In this document: positions 10,539-19,890 of the stretch, piece after piece
Layout: every line of letters starts with the position of its first letter
Position numbering within the stretch: the first letter of the stretch is position 1
Source: JAHEEL01 sp963785245
GTDB lineage: Bacteria > Actinomycetota > Acidimicrobiia > Spongiisociales > UBA5794
DNA length: 64,000 nucleotides
Direction: 5' to 3'
NCBI GenBank assembly: GCA_963785245.1
Contig: CAWAUO010000006.1
Coordinates: 62,001-126,000, forward strand
The notes under the pieces: generated by a model
The model's database searches: none
Seen by the model: only the letters and a program-made list of their open reading frames with translations
What the model was told of the DNA's origin: nothing
Made by a program: the position numbers and the translations under genes

Positions 10539-12735
10539 GCGGCGTCCTGGGCGACGCGGTATTTGCGGCGTTGGTACCCGTAGACGCCCAACCCCACAGC
10601 TGCAGTCAATGTAAGGGCCATACCCAGATTCTCGGCGTTTGTGTTCTTGAACTCAAGCTCGACTTTTTCGCTGGTGGGCACGACCACCATCAGGGAAGGC
10701 GCCGCCCGGTAGGGCCCGTCTGCACCTTCGGCGGTCCAGTTCGGGAAGTACGACACCTTGACGAGGTGAGGCACGCCAACGGCCGTGGTTGTGAACGAGA
10801 TGCGATGGTCCTCGGCGACAACGTCGGTTACGATCCCTGAGCCGTCATACGGATCGACAGTCAGGAGGCGCTCCTCGATCGTCTCGACCCGGTCCCACTC
10901 CTGCGGTCCCTCCTCGACCAACCAGTGATCGAGGTTCTCGACGTCGTCGTACCACTCGAGCGTCGGATCGAGGAAGTCGCCACCCCCTGCCCATACCGCC
11001 GGTTCGATCGTCGCGATATCGACAAGGTCAGATGGGGGAAGGGCAAAGATGTGCCACGGCAATGCAACGCCGACCTCCGCCAGGCCGGCGAGACGGGCCG
11101 CCTCGGCCCCCGCGTCGGTGTAGCTCACGTAGTAGTCGACGTTGAAGAGCGCGAGGTGGGTGATGCCCCGCTCCATGTTGAACCCTCGATAGTCCAGGCC
11201 GCGGACAGGGTTCGATGGCCGTTCGCTCACCTCGGACAGCGTTCAGGAAATGGAATGGGGTGGTCAGCGACGATTCGAAGAACAAACCCTCCATCGACGG
11301 ATGTCCTTCGCTCCAGTAGGGGAACAGCATGAGTGCCATCGGCGTCCCGTATTTGTTCATCTCGCTGTTGGCCTCCCACATGATGCGTCCGGGAGGAAGC
11401 ATGTCGACGGTCTCCATCAACGTTCGGTACTCGGCGTAGTCGGGCTTCCCCTCGTACCCCTCAAAGTTCCATTTGACCCAACCGGGAACGTCGTGGATCG
11501 AGAGAATACTTGCGACCAGCACGATGAATCCCGCGCCGAGGGAGAGCCCGATCGTGACCGAACGGCGCAACGGGACTCGCCGTCCGATCTCGACTGCGGC
11601 GAGGCCGAGCGCGATCCCGGCGAACACGTACATCCCAAAATACCAGTAGGGCAGAAGCCGCGCGTTGTACAGCATCGTGATGCCGAGCTTGGGGAGCACG
11701 AAGTACCCGACCAGCGGGAGCAGCGTGAGCCAGGCGAGGACGACCACATCGTCGCGCCGGAGCATGGTCCACAGCATGCCGATCACGCCGAGCACGAGGA
11801 TGGGGATGAACTCACCGGGGAACGGCGATCCCGGGGTGGCGTCGCCAACGATGCTCTTCACCGGCGCCCAACCCATGTCTGTGGTCATGCCGGTCAGCAC
11901 GCGAATCCCGAGCGGTAGCGCCCAGAAGGCACTGATCGCAAACCCGAGGGCCCACGATGAGACGACCGTGCGCGGCCCGTTCCTCTTGAACAGCAGCACC
12001 GCGGAGACCACGACAACGATCATCGTTGTGACGATGTGCGTCATCGCCGTCAGAGCGAGCAGCGTCCCGGCGAGCGGCGTGAACCGCTTTCCGAGGCCGC
12101 GTATCCCTGGCAACGACCCCAAGGTAGAGCAGCGACAACGCGAACGACCAGGAGAACGAGAACTCCCCGGCGAGCGTCGACTTTATGTTGGCGCCGAAGA
12201 TCGAGAAGCTCTCCATGAGCACGAACATGGATCCCGTCAGAGAAGCGAGACCGGAGACCGGGCGCGAGAAACCCAGCAGCCGGACGAAGCCGTAGGTAGC
12301 GATCGGGAGGCCGACCAGACCAACGATCGCTACGAGTTTGAAGGCGACGCCGTATGGCAGAAGCACGTCGAGGAGGACGGTGACCAACGCCGGGATCGGG
12401 AAGTAGAAGTAGAGCGCAGGGAAGCCGGCGTACCACGTACTCGACCAGCCGAAGATCCGGCCGGACGGGAGCAGCACATCGCGCAGGACCTGGGGCAGCA
12501 GAACGTGCGCCCCCATGTCGCCGCCGGTTGGGGTGTTGGCAACAAGAATCTGTGGGAACCGAATCAGCGACCCGGACCCGATCACGCCGAGGATGCCCGA
12601 CATGATGAGCAGAATGAGCACCGTCGGAGCCCCAACGAGCACGACGATCAGCCAGGTCGGTACCGCACCCGTATCCGGTGCCACCGACGGCCCGGTTTCT
12701 TGCTCCCTGACGGCAGGCGCGGGCGGAGATTTCAC
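10535..12735 (-). pseudogene. GT-C-like polytopic membrane protein (PTPS-related family), two frameshifts
   Basis: Three overlapping frames join into one protein of about 732 residues. Frame one starts with GTG at 12735 and holds membrane helices up to LSLLYLGVVAR; frame two resumes with IRGLGKRFTPLAGTLL and runs to TPFHFLN; frame three resumes with SEVSERPSNPVRGLDY and ends in a last helix and basic tail (YQRRKYRVAQ). The joins are single extra bases, one in a CCC run at 12105-12107 and one near 11240. Total length is 3n+2, as two insertions require. The family, once named for a pyruvoyl-tetrahydropterin-synthase-related domain, looks like membrane glycosyltransferases of the GT-C fold; activity is not established. 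Either a real double mutant or sequencing errors. Confidence 0.75.
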
Positions 12736-12773
12736 GGGCGGAAGGCTAGTGAACCGGGCGGAGTACGGCCGGT

Positions 12774-12959
12774 CTAGGGCTCGCGACGGGCAACATCGAT
12801 GAGTGCGTCGAGGTCGAGGCGCACACCATCACGATCCCACCACTTCGATTCGCATCGGTGGCACGAGCAGAAGACCACTTCTGAGCCGTCTGGAAGGGTC
12901 AGTTCGATCTGAATCACAGAGTTCTGACCGCACGTACTACAGCTGAGTCCATCATTCAT
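12774..12959 (-). CDS. small zinc-ribbon protein
   Basis: A 61-residue protein with two CxxC pairs (CSTC at residues 7-10 and CHRC at 33-36) around a beta segment containing VIQIELTLPDGSEVVFCSC, then WWDRDG. It looks like a single rubredoxin-like zinc knuckle. It lies 38 bases upstream of the GT-C-like gene on the same strand. Similar small proteins sit beside DUF3499 genes in actinobacteria, but no function is known to me. Confidence 0.7.
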   Translation of the reverse strand: MNDGLSCSTCGQNSVIQIELTLPDGSEVVFCSCHRCESKWWDRDGVRLDLDALIDVARREP

Positions 12960-12994
12960 TGTCTGCCTCCCAAGCGAACATCGTAGCGTCCGGT

Positions 12995-13276
12995 CTAACC
13001 CATCGCCTCCGGAACATCTTCAAGCTTGCCGAGGTACCGAGACCGCCGCCGCCCATCCTCGGTCCAGTAGGCGTACCAGTACGGCCCGTGTGGGCACCGG
13101 GTACAGCTCTCTTTGCCGCACCGAACCATCTGCTTACGGAGCTTGACCTCCGGCCCTGAACCCGGCAGATCCACGCCTCTCCCCTCGAGCCTGGCCTTGG
13201 CGAGGATGTAGAGACGCCGCAGTTCATGCTCGTCCATCTCCCTGACGGCTTCGAGTACGTCGCGATCGATGGACAT
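12995..13276 (-). CDS. DUF6788-like protein with CGKESC-HGPYWY motif
   Basis: The 93-residue protein has a helical N-terminus (RDVLEAVREMDEHELRRLY) and a C-terminal basic module with Cys residues: RCGKESCTRCPHGPYWYAYW followed by GRRRSRYLGK. This pattern occurs in a family of small DNA-associated or transposition-associated proteins in many bacteria (my recollection of DUF6788). Basic charge and the YLGK ending suggest nucleic-acid binding, which is inference. It lies 6 bases downstream of the DUF3499 gene. Confidence 0.65.
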   Translation of the reverse strand: MSIDRDVLEAVREMDEHELRRLYILAKARLEGRGVDLPGSGPEVKLRKQMVRCGKESCTRCPHGPYWYAYWTEDGRRRSRYLGKLEDVPEAMG

Positions 13277-13282
13277 CGCTCC

Positions 13283-13498
13283 CTATGCCGTTTCGCTTGC
13301 GAAGAGGGTGGGCTGCGAGCGGCGATCGTGGAGTACCCAGCCGACCGGGGCGGTCACGCGGTTCGCATGATTCGTGCACAGCGGATATCGCGTCCCAGGC
13401 TCCAGGGAGTTGCCACAGTCGACGAGCCAGGCCTCCCGGCGTTCGTACGCATAGGTGAGGCTCGAGGTAGGGGTCGAGGAGCAGCGAACGCAGGTCAT
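13283..13498 (-). CDS. DUF3499-family protein
   Basis: A 71-residue actinobacterial protein beginning MTCVRCSSTPTSSLTYAY and continuing with REAWLVD, YPLCTNHANRVTAPVGW and the HDRR ending. These are the conserved elements of DUF3499, including the two N-terminal cysteines and the LCxxHAxR segment that may bind a metal. In actinobacteria the gene is typically near manB and the WhiB2/DUF5719 genes, as here. Function unknown. Confidence 0.8.
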   Translation of the reverse strand: MTCVRCSSTPTSSLTYAYERREAWLVDCGNSLEPGTRYPLCTNHANRVTAPVGWVLHDRRSQPTLFASETA

Positions 13499-13550
13499 GG
13501 CCGCGCGACGTTAGGAGAGTGCGAGGGCCGGACCAAGGACTCGACGTTTC

Positions 13551-13931
13551 TCATTGGATACCCGCCTTCCTGATCGCGGTGCGGAGACGGGCGGCGTCCG
13601 GGACGCCGGTTCCGAAGAACAGGGACCGCCCGCTGTCGTCGAGGACGGCGATCAACGGCACGGCCTCGACGTGATACCGGTCGAACAGTTGCGGTTCCAG
13701 TTCCCAGGTGACCTCACGGAGCGACGAGCTCGCCCCGCCGACGACACGCATCGCTTCGCAGCATGTTGTGCAGTCGGTGGAGGTGAACACGACCACCCCT
13801 GGGCGTTCGCCGATGCCGTCGAGGTCGATCGGCGGGTGGGGCGGCTTCTGCCACCGGGAGATGAGACGCACCGCCAGAACGACCACCAGCGCCAGTCCGA
13901 GCACGACGATGACGCTGACGAGGGGTGTCAT
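13551..13931 (-). CDS. membrane-anchored thioredoxin-like protein
   Basis: The 126-residue protein has one N-terminal membrane helix (VSVIVVLGLALVVVLAV) and a thioredoxin-like domain with CxxC at residues 54-57 (TDCTTCCEAM), a strand VVVFTST ahead of it and a cis-proline position in VEAVPLIAVLDDSGR. It probably faces the outside or the cytoplasm as a tethered redox protein. Its start codon overlaps the DUF5719 stop by 4 bases, so it shares that operon and may serve the exported DUF5719 or GT2 proteins. Confidence 0.75.
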   Translation of the reverse strand: MTPLVSVIVVLGLALVVVLAVRLISRWQKPPHPPIDLDGIGERPGVVVFTSTDCTTCCEAMRVVGGASSSLREVTWELEPQLFDRYHVEAVPLIAVLDDSGRSLFFGTGVPDAARLRTAIRKAGIQ

Positions 13932-15442
13932 CGGATGCCTACGCCACCGATGAACGCGACGCCCTGCGGACCGGAGATCGTGACCGCTACCGATATCGGG
14001 ACGTTCGATTGAATGAGCATCCCGGAGTTGCCGGTCTCGGACAGCGGGGCGATGGGGATTTCGGTGTAGGTCCCCGCCGGGATGAGCACCTTTTCGGACC
14101 CACCAGACGACACCCCCAGCGGGCTGAGAGTGACCGTTGCCTCGTCACCAGTCGGGTTGAGCACCCAGATCGAAGTATCGGCTCCCGGAACGGTTCCCAG
14201 GCCGGGCACCAACCATCGTTCGAGCGGATCCGGGTTGCCGGCCATCGACGCCAAACCGTCGTAGATCACCGGCTCGTTGGCCGATTCGCCTTCCTCGCCT
14301 TCGGCAAGGGTGGTGTCGGTGGTTTCGTCGTCGGCAAGGGTGGTCTCCGTCGTGGATTCGTCGTCCGTCGCCTCGTCGCCGCCGACTTCGGTGCCCCCGG
14401 CGTCTTCTTCCGGGCTGACGGCTCCGGTCGAAGGGAAGATCCCATCAGGTGCGGCCTGGATCACCGCTGCGATCGGGGTATTCGAACGCACGCGAACGGC
14501 GAACGGCGGCTCTGCGAGATCGGCCAGGTTGATCCGGACGGGCTCGAGGGGCGAAACGATCCGTCCGTCGGCGTCGAGGATCGGCCCGTCCGGGGTGAAC
14601 AAGTCGATGGCGACCGTCGCTCCGACACTCCCGGTATTCGAGAGCACGAGGCTCGGTACCAATCCGGGGACGCTCGTCACCGGGAAATCCCAAGAAGTCG
14701 CTTGGCCGGTCCCCGGCCACGACGCCTCGTCCGTACCATTGTTGAGCACGAGGCTCGGGATGACGATTCCGCTCTCCGAGATCACAACGAAACTCACGTT
14801 GTCGTTGAACGCAACGACCCGGGTGAGGTCTTCCGTTACCCACGATCGGCCGGCGATGTCGATGCTCTCGAATCCGGCGAGCGTTGCGCTGCCGAACTCG
14901 TTGATGGACTCGACTCGAACTTTCGCCGGCTCGGCGAAAGGATTGAAGAGCTGCAACTCGAGCTTGAAGTCGCCAGCCGTAATCCCCCCGACGAGATGCC
15001 ATTCCTTGGGGACGGAGACCACGCAGCGGTCGCCGGTGATCAGCTCATCCGACCACATCGCCGTCGTCGCGACTGCGGGCCCGTCGTCGAATTCGACGAT
15101 GCTCGGCGATGCACCGCGGCGCACGATGTCGCCAGCGTCGATACTGCGAGCCCCCGGTCCGCGCAACCGTGCGGCCTGCACCGTCGGTTCCTCGGTCGGG
15201 TTCGGGTTCGCCAAGGTGATCATGGAATCGACGTCGACGATTGCAGCCAGGCCGAATGCCGAATCACGCAGTGCACCGGCTTCGACCCACGGGCAGTACC
15301 AGGCACTGGGGTCTCCGGTTGCCGTTCCAGCATCGGGCGGCACCGTTCCGAAGTCCGGAGGTCGGTCATCGATCGGGCCGGTCTGGGCAAACGCGAGCGC
15401 TCCGAGCAACCCGACGACAATCACCACAAGAGCTCGTCTCAT
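13928..15442 (-). CDS. DUF5719-family exported protein
   Basis: This 504-residue protein has a signal sequence (MRRALVVIVVGLLGALAFA) and a secreted beta-rich body ending in SGPQGVAFIGGVGIR. Members of DUF5719 are actinobacterial proteins always found next to a large membrane GT2. An acidic, Thr-rich insert near residues 340-380 (encoded by an imperfectly duplicated stretch at about 14298-14370) looks like a flexible linker. The ATG at 15442 is preceded by GGGAGGAG at good distance; a longer open frame to 15607 lies inside the upstream gene and is not used. It overlaps the GT2 gene by 4 bases. Function unknown. Confidence 0.8.
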   Translation of the reverse strand: MRRALVVIVVGLLGALAFAQTGPIDDRPPDFGTVPPDAGTATGDPSAWYCPWVEAGALRDSAFGLAAIVDVDSMITLANPNPTEEPTVQAARLRGPGARSIDAGDIVRRGASPSIVEFDDGPAVATTAMWSDELITGDRCVVSVPKEWHLVGGITAGDFKLELQLFNPFAEPAKVRVESINEFGSATLAGFESIDIAGRSWVTEDLTRVVAFNDNVSFVVISESGIVIPSLVLNNGTDEASWPGTGQATSWDFPVTSVPGLVPSLVLSNTGSVGATVAIDLFTPDGPILDADGRIVSPLEPVRINLADLAEPPFAVRVRSNTPIAAVIQAAPDGIFPSTGAVSPEEDAGGTEVGGDEATDDESTTETTLADDETTDTTLAEGEEGESANEPVIYDGLASMAGNPDPLERWLVPGLGTVPGADTSIWVLNPTGDEATVTLSPLGVSSGGSEKVLIPAGTYTEIPIAPLSETGNSGMLIQSNVPISVAVTISGPQGVAFIGGVGIR

Positions 15443-18243
15443 CCGAATCTCCTCCCGGCCCATGCAGAACCGCCGAGAGCGATGAGCCACACCAGAGCGC
15501 CGATCGCTTGGTTCCGACGCGACCCGATCGGTTCGAACTGGACGGTCGTCTTGACCGTACGGATGCCGTTCGTCCAATCGACCTGCTGCCACTCCCCCGG
15601 GCCCCACCGGGCATTGGCGTTCTCGCGGACCTGGAGATTCCGCAACGTTCCTGATTCAGAGGTGTATCCGGTGCCGGACCGACCCCAGGGCGTCCCGTCA
15701 GACGTCACCGCCCGCACGGGCAGTTCGGCCTCGTTCTCAAGCGTCGTGTTGACCAGGCCGCCGCCAAGCGGGACTAGGTCGAGTTGGCCGACAAACGCCG
15801 TTCGCCAGGCATCGGCGTACGGGTCGAGGTCGCCGTCGCCGAGGACAACGATCCAACGAATGCCGAAGGTGGCAAGGATCTCGCCCGCCCGCTTCGTCTC
15901 GCCCGATATGATCTGCTGCAGACCCTCGGACAGTGCATCGTCGCCGATCCGAGCGTCGTGAAGATAGGTCTCCCACGACGCGGGCATCGGCGCCGAGACG
16001 AGGCGGTAGGCGGCGCCGTCGACCATGCGATCCTCTCCCGGCAAGCTCCCGGGGGCGCCGACCGCGAGGATGCGAGACATCGCCGGGTCGCCGGGTCGGG
16101 CGGCCGAGAACGTGAACGCGTCGCGGTACTCGTCGCCCGGGAACCCGGCGCGGCCGCCAATCATCGTGACGGCGGCAACCGCCACGAGGAACACCGAGGC
16201 AGCGACCGCGACAATCGCAACGAGGCGGCGCCACCCACCGACCTCCACGGTTCGCGTAATCGCTTCGAACGACGGTCCGACGACCAGGGCAAGACCGAGT
16301 GCCAAGAGCGCAAGGCCTGCGCTCTCGACTTCGCGGCCGAGGTCCCAGCCTGAAGTCCTCGCGAGAAACGCTCCGGCGACACCAACGATCCCGCCCAGGC
16401 CGGCGACCAGGGCGAGCCGTTGTGGGGCCGACAGCAACGTGGCGAGGAGTGCGACTCCGGCGACCACCGCGGTCGCCGTAGGAATCGCCCAGAAGGCGGC
16501 GCCGTCGGTCAGGAATCGCCCAAGATCGGCCGCTCCGAGCCACGGGAAGAGGAGCGGAACGGCCAGGACGGCGGCGACCGTCGAGATGCCGAACGCCCGC
16601 CATGCGGCACGGTCGGTCAGATTGAGGACGGCCCAGATCAGGAGGACCGCCGGAGGGATCAGCAAGGCGAGCGGAGCGAGGATCGCAACGACGCCTGCCA
16701 GCGCAGCAACGCCAGCGATCCGGCCGGCACCAGCGAGCCACGAACCCGGTACCGACGCCAGGGAGAATCGAATCACCCACGGGATGAGACCAAGGGCGAA
16801 GACCATGCCAACGCCCGTCTGTTGAGCCAAGGCCTGGGCTCCAGAACCGGCCACGTACACAACACCGGCAAGTGTCCCCGCAACTGCCGCAATCCCCCAC
16901 GTCCGAAGCAGACGAACGGTTCCCCAGATCCCGAGGAGCCACGAACCCGCAGTGAACACGAACTCTGCGAGACGGCGGTTGTCGAGAAGGATGGCCTGGA
17001 TCGCACCTGCGACTCCAATGATCGGGCGAAGCGGCTCCACCGATCCCAAGCCGGCCGGATTCCACCCGCCCGCATACGCGGACACCGCGTCGGTGCCTGA
17101 TCCAACGAAGGGGAGGCTGAATCCCACGGCCGGGAGGCCGACGGTCCAGATACTGCGGGTTGCGACGAGCACGAAGAGGAAGGCGACGGCGCCGACGATG
17201 AACGAGGGCCGTCGAATCTCGCTGCCGATGGCTTCGACCGAGAGTCGATCCTCGCCGGGAAGCCGCTCCCGGATGCGGTCCGACAATTCGACGAAGACGC
17301 TCTTGAGCGCGATGGAACCGCTGACTTGGTAGCGGAAGAGTTCGGCGTCGCCGACGACGCGACCGCGTCTCGCGGCGCTTCTGGCACCCACTGTGCTCGG
17401 GAGCTTCAGGAGATACCAGCCCCACGCCTTCAGCCAGTCGAAGAATCGCCATCGGCCGAGGAACAACGACAGGAACGACTGGAGGAGGCCAGAGAGAAAC
17501 GCCATCGGGAGCGACCACAGCAGCGTGGTTGGCCCATAGACCTTGGTCATGGCCAGGAAGCGGCCTCCGCGCTCTCGCCACCGGTCGAGGCTTCCCGATT
17601 CGTCTCGGGCGAGCACCTCGGACGAAGGAACCACGATGACGCGAGCACCGCGGAGGCGTGCCCGCTGACAGAAGTCGACGGCGGCGGAGAAGGCCGCCAT
17701 CGAACGGTCCGGGCCACCGAGACCGCGAGCCAGGTCGAGGCGGAGCAACACGGATTGTCCGCTGACGGCCGCCACATCCCGGACGACGTCGTACTGCCCC
17801 TGATCTCGTTCCTCGCCGTCGAAGCCCGTGTACGGCGAATCAAAAACATCGGTGGCAAATCCGACGGAGAGCAATCGATCGGGGTCGTCGATGTCGAGCA
17901 CCTTCGAGCCGGCGACCGACGCGTCGAGCCGGGTCGCGGCGTCGACGAGTGCACCCAGCGCGTCCGGCCGGGGCTCTACGCCCTCGCGCACGAACCACAC
18001 GTGACTCATGTCGCCGGAGGATTCCACGGCGCCACCGATGTTTGCGATCCATCCCACATCGTGTTCGGCCGCAATCCGGCGCGCGTCGCCCTCCCCCCCA
18101 ACCACGATCAGCCGGCGCGGTCCGTACACTTGCTGCCGAACCGCTTCGATGGTGGTTGAAAGATCTGTGCCGCTACGCGCGAGGATCGCGGCCGCGACTG
18201 AAGTGGGGGGTACACCCTCCGGAGATGACATGAACGACGCCAT
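15439..18243 (-). CDS. large membrane glycosyltransferase family 2-like protein
   Basis: The 934-residue product has a GT2-like N-terminal domain (about 1-240) and a polytopic C-terminal half with a dozen or more hydrophobic helices, ending in a small extracellular domain and a last helix. It corresponds to the large GT2 that accompanies DUF5719 in actinobacteria. Where active relatives have an Asp-rich metal motif before 'P-PDAL', this protein reads WFVREGVEPRPDAL with no aspartate pair, so transferase activity may be lost or altered. A second ATG at 18231 is as likely a start; neither has a ribosome-binding site, and both overlap the divergent cofD start. Confidence 0.8.
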   Translation of the reverse strand: MASFMSSPEGVPPTSVAAAILARSGTDLSTTIEAVRQQVYGPRRLIVVGGEGDARRIAAEHDVGWIANIGGAVESSGDMSHVWFVREGVEPRPDALGALVDAATRLDASVAGSKVLDIDDPDRLLSVGFATDVFDSPYTGFDGEERDQGQYDVVRDVAAVSGQSVLLRLDLARGLGGPDRSMAAFSAAVDFCQRARLRGARVIVVPSSEVLARDESGSLDRWRERGGRFLAMTKVYGPTTLLWSLPMAFLSGLLQSFLSLFLGRWRFFDWLKAWGWYLLKLPSTVGARSAARRGRVVGDAELFRYQVSGSIALKSVFVELSDRIRERLPGEDRLSVEAIGSEIRRPSFIVGAVAFLFVLVATRSIWTVGLPAVGFSLPFVGSGTDAVSAYAGGWNPAGLGSVEPLRPIIGVAGAIQAILLDNRRLAEFVFTAGSWLLGIWGTVRLLRTWGIAAVAGTLAGVVYVAGSGAQALAQQTGVGMVFALGLIPWVIRFSLASVPGSWLAGAGRIAGVAALAGVVAILAPLALLIPPAVLLIWAVLNLTDRAAWRAFGISTVAAVLAVPLLFPWLGAADLGRFLTDGAAFWAIPTATAVVAGVALLATLLSAPQRLALVAGLGGIVGVAGAFLARTSGWDLGREVESAGLALLALGLALVVGPSFEAITRTVEVGGWRRLVAIVAVAASVFLVAVAAVTMIGGRAGFPGDEYRDAFTFSAARPGDPAMSRILAVGAPGSLPGEDRMVDGAAYRLVSAPMPASWETYLHDARIGDDALSEGLQQIISGETKRAGEILATFGIRWIVVLGDGDLDPYADAWRTAFVGQLDLVPLGGGLVNTTLENEAELPVRAVTSDGTPWGRSGTGYTSESGTLRNLQVRENANARWGPGEWQQVDWTNGIRTVKTTVQFEPIGSRRNQAIGALVWLIALGGSAWAGRRFG

Positions 18244-19192
18244 TCAAGGCTTGATGTCGGCATATTCCAATCCTTTCGCCGTTCTGCTCGCCGGAGGCGT
18301 AGGCGGAGCACGCGCTGCACGGTCCCTCCGTACTCGTCTCACGGTGGAGCAGATGACGGTGATCGGGAACGTTGGCGACGACGACCATATGTACGGTGTC
18401 CCCGTCTCGGCCGACCTCGACACGATGGTCTACACCCTGGCGGGGATCGAAGGACCCGAAGGGTGGGGCATCCGCGACGACACGTTTGCGGTGATGGACC
18501 ACCTCCAGTCGCTCGGCGTCGACACGTCGTTTCGGCTCGGCGACCGAGACCTGGCGACATGCCTGAATCGTGCCCGGATTCTCCGGGCCGGCGGAACCCT
18601 CTCCGAGGCGACCTCTTCGATTGCCGCTGCTCTCGGAGTCGACACCCCGGTCCTGCCCGTCTCCGATGACCCGGTCCAGACCCGGATACGAACGGTCGAA
18701 GGCTCGTGGCTGTCCTTCCAGGAGTACTTCGTCGAGCGCGCGCACCGCGATGTCGTCGCCGAGATCGAATACGTCGGCGGTGCCGATGCAGCGCCGGCAC
18801 CGGGCGTAGTCGAAGCCATCGACGCAGCGACGCTCGTCATCATCGCTCCGTCCAATCCGCCACTCTCGATCCGACCGATCCTCGCGGTGGACGCGATCGC
18901 GCAGGCCGTCGCCCGTCATCGGCGGGTCGTCGCGATCAGTCCCCTCTTCGGTGGCAAGGCACTCAAGGGCCCGGCGGACCGCGTCATGGCGTCGCTCGGC
19001 TTCCCACCGGGCAACGCAGGCGTTCTGGCTGCCTACGACGGATTCATCACCGACCTCGTCATCGACACGGGTGATGCAGGCGAGGCCGCAGACCTTGCCG
19101 GATCGGTCGACATCCATGTCGCAGATACTCGCCTGGCTGCCGGTGACGCCGCCGAGCGCTTCGCACGGTGGTTCGAGGGAGCGTTCGCGTGA
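18230..19192 (+). CDS. cofD: 2-phospho-L-lactate transferase CofD/FbiA
   Basis: CofD joins the phospholactyl or phosphoenolpyruvyl moiety to the deazaflavin Fo, the first step of F420 side-chain assembly. The 320-residue protein has the N-terminal glycine loop LLAGGVGGARAARSL and the metal/substrate block IGNVGDDDHMYGVPVSADLDTMVYTLAG. GGAG at 18221-18224 ends 5 bases before the ATG at 18230, supporting this start. It is co-translated with cofE (GTGA overlap). The ATG shares bases with the start region of the divergent GT2 gene. Confidence 0.95.
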   Translation: MNDAIQGLMSAYSNPFAVLLAGGVGGARAARSLRTRLTVEQMTVIGNVGDDDHMYGVPVSADLDTMVYTLAGIEGPEGWGIRDDTFAVMDHLQSLGVDTSFRLGDRDLATCLNRARILRAGGTLSEATSSIAAALGVDTPVLPVSDDPVQTRIRTVEGSWLSFQEYFVERAHRDVVAEIEYVGGADAAPAPGVVEAIDAATLVIIAPSNPPLSIRPILAVDAIAQAVARHRRVVAISPLFGGKALKGPADRVMASLGFPPGNAGVLAAYDGFITDLVIDTGDAGEAADLAGSVDIHVADTRLAAGDAAERFARWFEGAFA

Positions 19193-19884
19193 GCATCGAG
19201 ATCCACCCGGTCCGGGGCATTCCCGAAGTCGTCCCCGGCGACGACTTGGCCGCACTGATCGTCGACGGCCTCGCCTTGTCCGCGATCGCGTTGCAGAGCC
19301 GCGACATCGTGGTCGTCACCCACAAAGTGGTCTCGAAGGCGGAAGGCCGGATCGAGCCGGTCGGCGACGACCGTGGGTATCGCGAGTTGGCCGAGCGGGA
19401 AGCGCGAGCGATCCTGCGACGCAGGGGCGACCTGGTCATCGCCCAGACCGAGCATGGGTTCATCTGCGCGAATGCCGGCGTTGACCGGTCGAACGTCGCG
19501 GAAGGCTACGCCGTGCTCCTGCCGATCGACCCGGATCGCTCGGCGCACCGCCTCCGCATGCAGCTTGAGCAGGTGACTGGCATCGGGATCGCGGTGGTGG
19601 TCACCGACACGTTCGGTCGTCCGTGGCGACGGGGCGTCGTCGACGTCGCCATCGGGGTATCCGGCCTGCCGGCCATTCTCGACCTTCGCGGACAACCGGA
19701 CGCTCACGACCGGACGATGAGTGTGACCGAGATCGCCGTCGTCGACGAGATTGCGGCCGCGGCCGACCTGGCCATGGGCAAGGCGGATACGATCCCGGTC
19801 GCGATCGTCCGCGGCCTCGATCTCACCGGCGAAGGCCGAGCCACCGACCTCGTCCGCCCCCCAGCAGAAGACCTGTTCAGATGA
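19189..19884 (+). CDS. cofE: coenzyme F420-0:L-glutamate ligase
   Basis: CofE adds glutamates to F420-0 using GTP. The 231-residue protein matches the stand-alone ligase: VVTHKVVSKAEGR near residues 44-56, the metal-binding region ICANAGVDRSN, and VVVTDTFGRPWRRGVVDVAIG. It lacks the C-terminal nitroreductase-like FMN domain present in mycobacterial FbiB, so reduction of dehydro-F420-0 would need a separate protein. The GTG start overlaps the cofD stop by 4 bases. No cofC/fbiD or fbiC gene is in the window. Confidence 0.94.
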   Translation: MSIEIHPVRGIPEVVPGDDLAALIVDGLALSAIALQSRDIVVVTHKVVSKAEGRIEPVGDDRGYRELAEREARAILRRRGDLVIAQTEHGFICANAGVDRSNVAEGYAVLLPIDPDRSAHRLRMQLEQVTGIGIAVVVTDTFGRPWRRGVVDVAIGVSGLPAILDLRGQPDAHDRTMSVTEIAVVDEIAAAADLAMGKADTIPVAIVRGLDLTGEGRATDLVRPPAEDLFR

Positions 19885-19890
19885 GTCGCC

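Noticed and set aside
13925..15961. Plus-strand open frame of 678 codons opposite DUF5719 and GT2
   Set aside because: GC-rich antisense frame; composition (Arg, Asp, His rich) and lack of motifs mark it as a shadow.
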